DNA from: Amoebidium appalachense
Lineage: Eukaryota > Ichthyosporea
Assembly (NCBI GenBank): GCA_963693365.1
Contig: CAVNZM010000017.1
Span: forward strand, 6,200,001 to 6,264,000
Length of the DNA: 64,000 nucleotides
Reading direction: 5' to 3'
Positions 27,312 to 64,000 of the stretch are shown here, in pieces (position 1 is the first letter of the stretch; each line of letters begins with the position of its first letter). Below the pieces are notes generated by a model. It was not told where the DNA came from and did no database searches. It worked only from the letters and a program-made list of their open reading frames with translations. The translations under genes were made by a program, and so were the position numbers.

Positions 27312-27481
27312 GGGGGGGGGGGGGAGGGGGAGAGAGAGGGGGGGGGGGGGGAGGGAAGGGGAGAGAGAGAGAGTCAGAGAGAGAGAGGGGGGGAGAGAGA
27401 GAGAGGGAGGGAGGGAGAGGGGAGAGGGAGAGAGAGGAAAACGGAGAAAGCAAGCATTCGGACAAGCACGGTAGCACCTAC
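24196..27481. other. Convergent 3' region of the LRR and SNX genes
   Basis: AATAAA at 24456-24461, 261 nt past the LRR-gene stop, is a plausible poly(A) signal. A C run (24477-24515) follows. Then come TG-rich DNA (24811-25200), G runs (25323-25363 and 25647-25673), a C run of about 67 nt (25881-25947), CA-rich DNA (26250-26320), two long C runs (26702-26766), TG-rich DNA (26943-27050), and a C run leading into (CA)n and then GA-rich DNA (27222-27440). No independent gene is recognised. Confidence 0.55.
26634..26669 (-). CDS. Tentative last exon of the SNX-BAR gene
   Basis: Read on the minus strand after CACAGGGAG, this 36-nt piece continues the SNX frame in phase 0 as KLCSLWLEGNS and stops with TAG. 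SNX-BAR proteins often end with a short Trp-containing tail, which fits. The acceptor requires the second AG of CAGGGAG, and the intron would span 27481-26670. Other endings cannot be excluded. Confidence 0.35.
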   Translation of the reverse strand, partial: KLCSLWLEGNS

Positions 27482-63904
<36,423 letters not shown>

Positions 63905-64000
63905 GTAAGTTTTTGTATGTTTAGTGTGCGTTGTGTGTGGGTGTCGGTGTGGACATACGGACATCATGGGTGGGTGGGTGGCTGGCTGAGTGGATTGGGG

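Overview
This window is nuclear DNA from an intron-rich eukaryote, most likely a free-living protist. Every multi-exon gene was rebuilt by joining GT..AG exons whose phases agree and whose translation continues a recognisable protein family. The standard code is used: the two well-supported complete or terminal reading frames end in TGA and TAG. A membrane-anchored tyrosine-kinase-like kinase joined to a class III nucleotidyl cyclase and a second kinase domain is an architecture I associate with Acanthamoeba and its relatives. Amoebozoa is therefore my best guess, but this is inference, not proof.

Layout. 1-5637: intergenic, low-complexity DNA with one interspersed-element copy. 5638-6531 (-): intronless orphan gene, 297 aa, Ala/Gly-rich and partly hydrophobic. 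7578-15931 (+): complete YJU2/CWC16 splicing factor, 9 exons, 317 aa. 15932-19289: no gene recognised. 19290-24195 (+): secreted or surface protein with three calcium-binding EGF modules, a thrombospondin type 1-like module and leucine-rich repeats; its 5' end and some LRR exons are unresolved. 27482-39212 (-): SNX-BAR sorting nexin (PX plus BAR), 15 confident exons and a tentative last exon at 26634-26669. 39213-43630: divergent intergenic region. 43631-63904 (+, runs off the window): single-pass membrane TKL kinase, degenerate class III cyclase and pseudokinase, 22 exons, 798 codons in one continuous frame.

Most of the sequence is intron or intergenic DNA made of simple repeats: C/G runs (one G run of 108 nt), (CA)n/(TG)n, (CT)n/(GA)n, ATT/GTT and AAT/GAT tracts. 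These produce many long open frames of His/Thr, Cys/Val, Pro, Gly or Leu, none of which I treat as genes. Among the repeats lie short interspersed elements that end in C runs. One pair (30254-30396 and 61823-61971) is nearly identical in opposite orientation, so the family was active recently.

The genes do not form one pathway: mRNA splicing, cell surface, endosomal sorting and signalling are each represented once. The most interesting items are the receptor in which the cyclase and second kinase have lost catalytic residues, the C-tailed elements, a tandem array of acceptor-like 30-bp units placed directly before an exon, and copies of exon-intron boundaries inside neighbouring introns.
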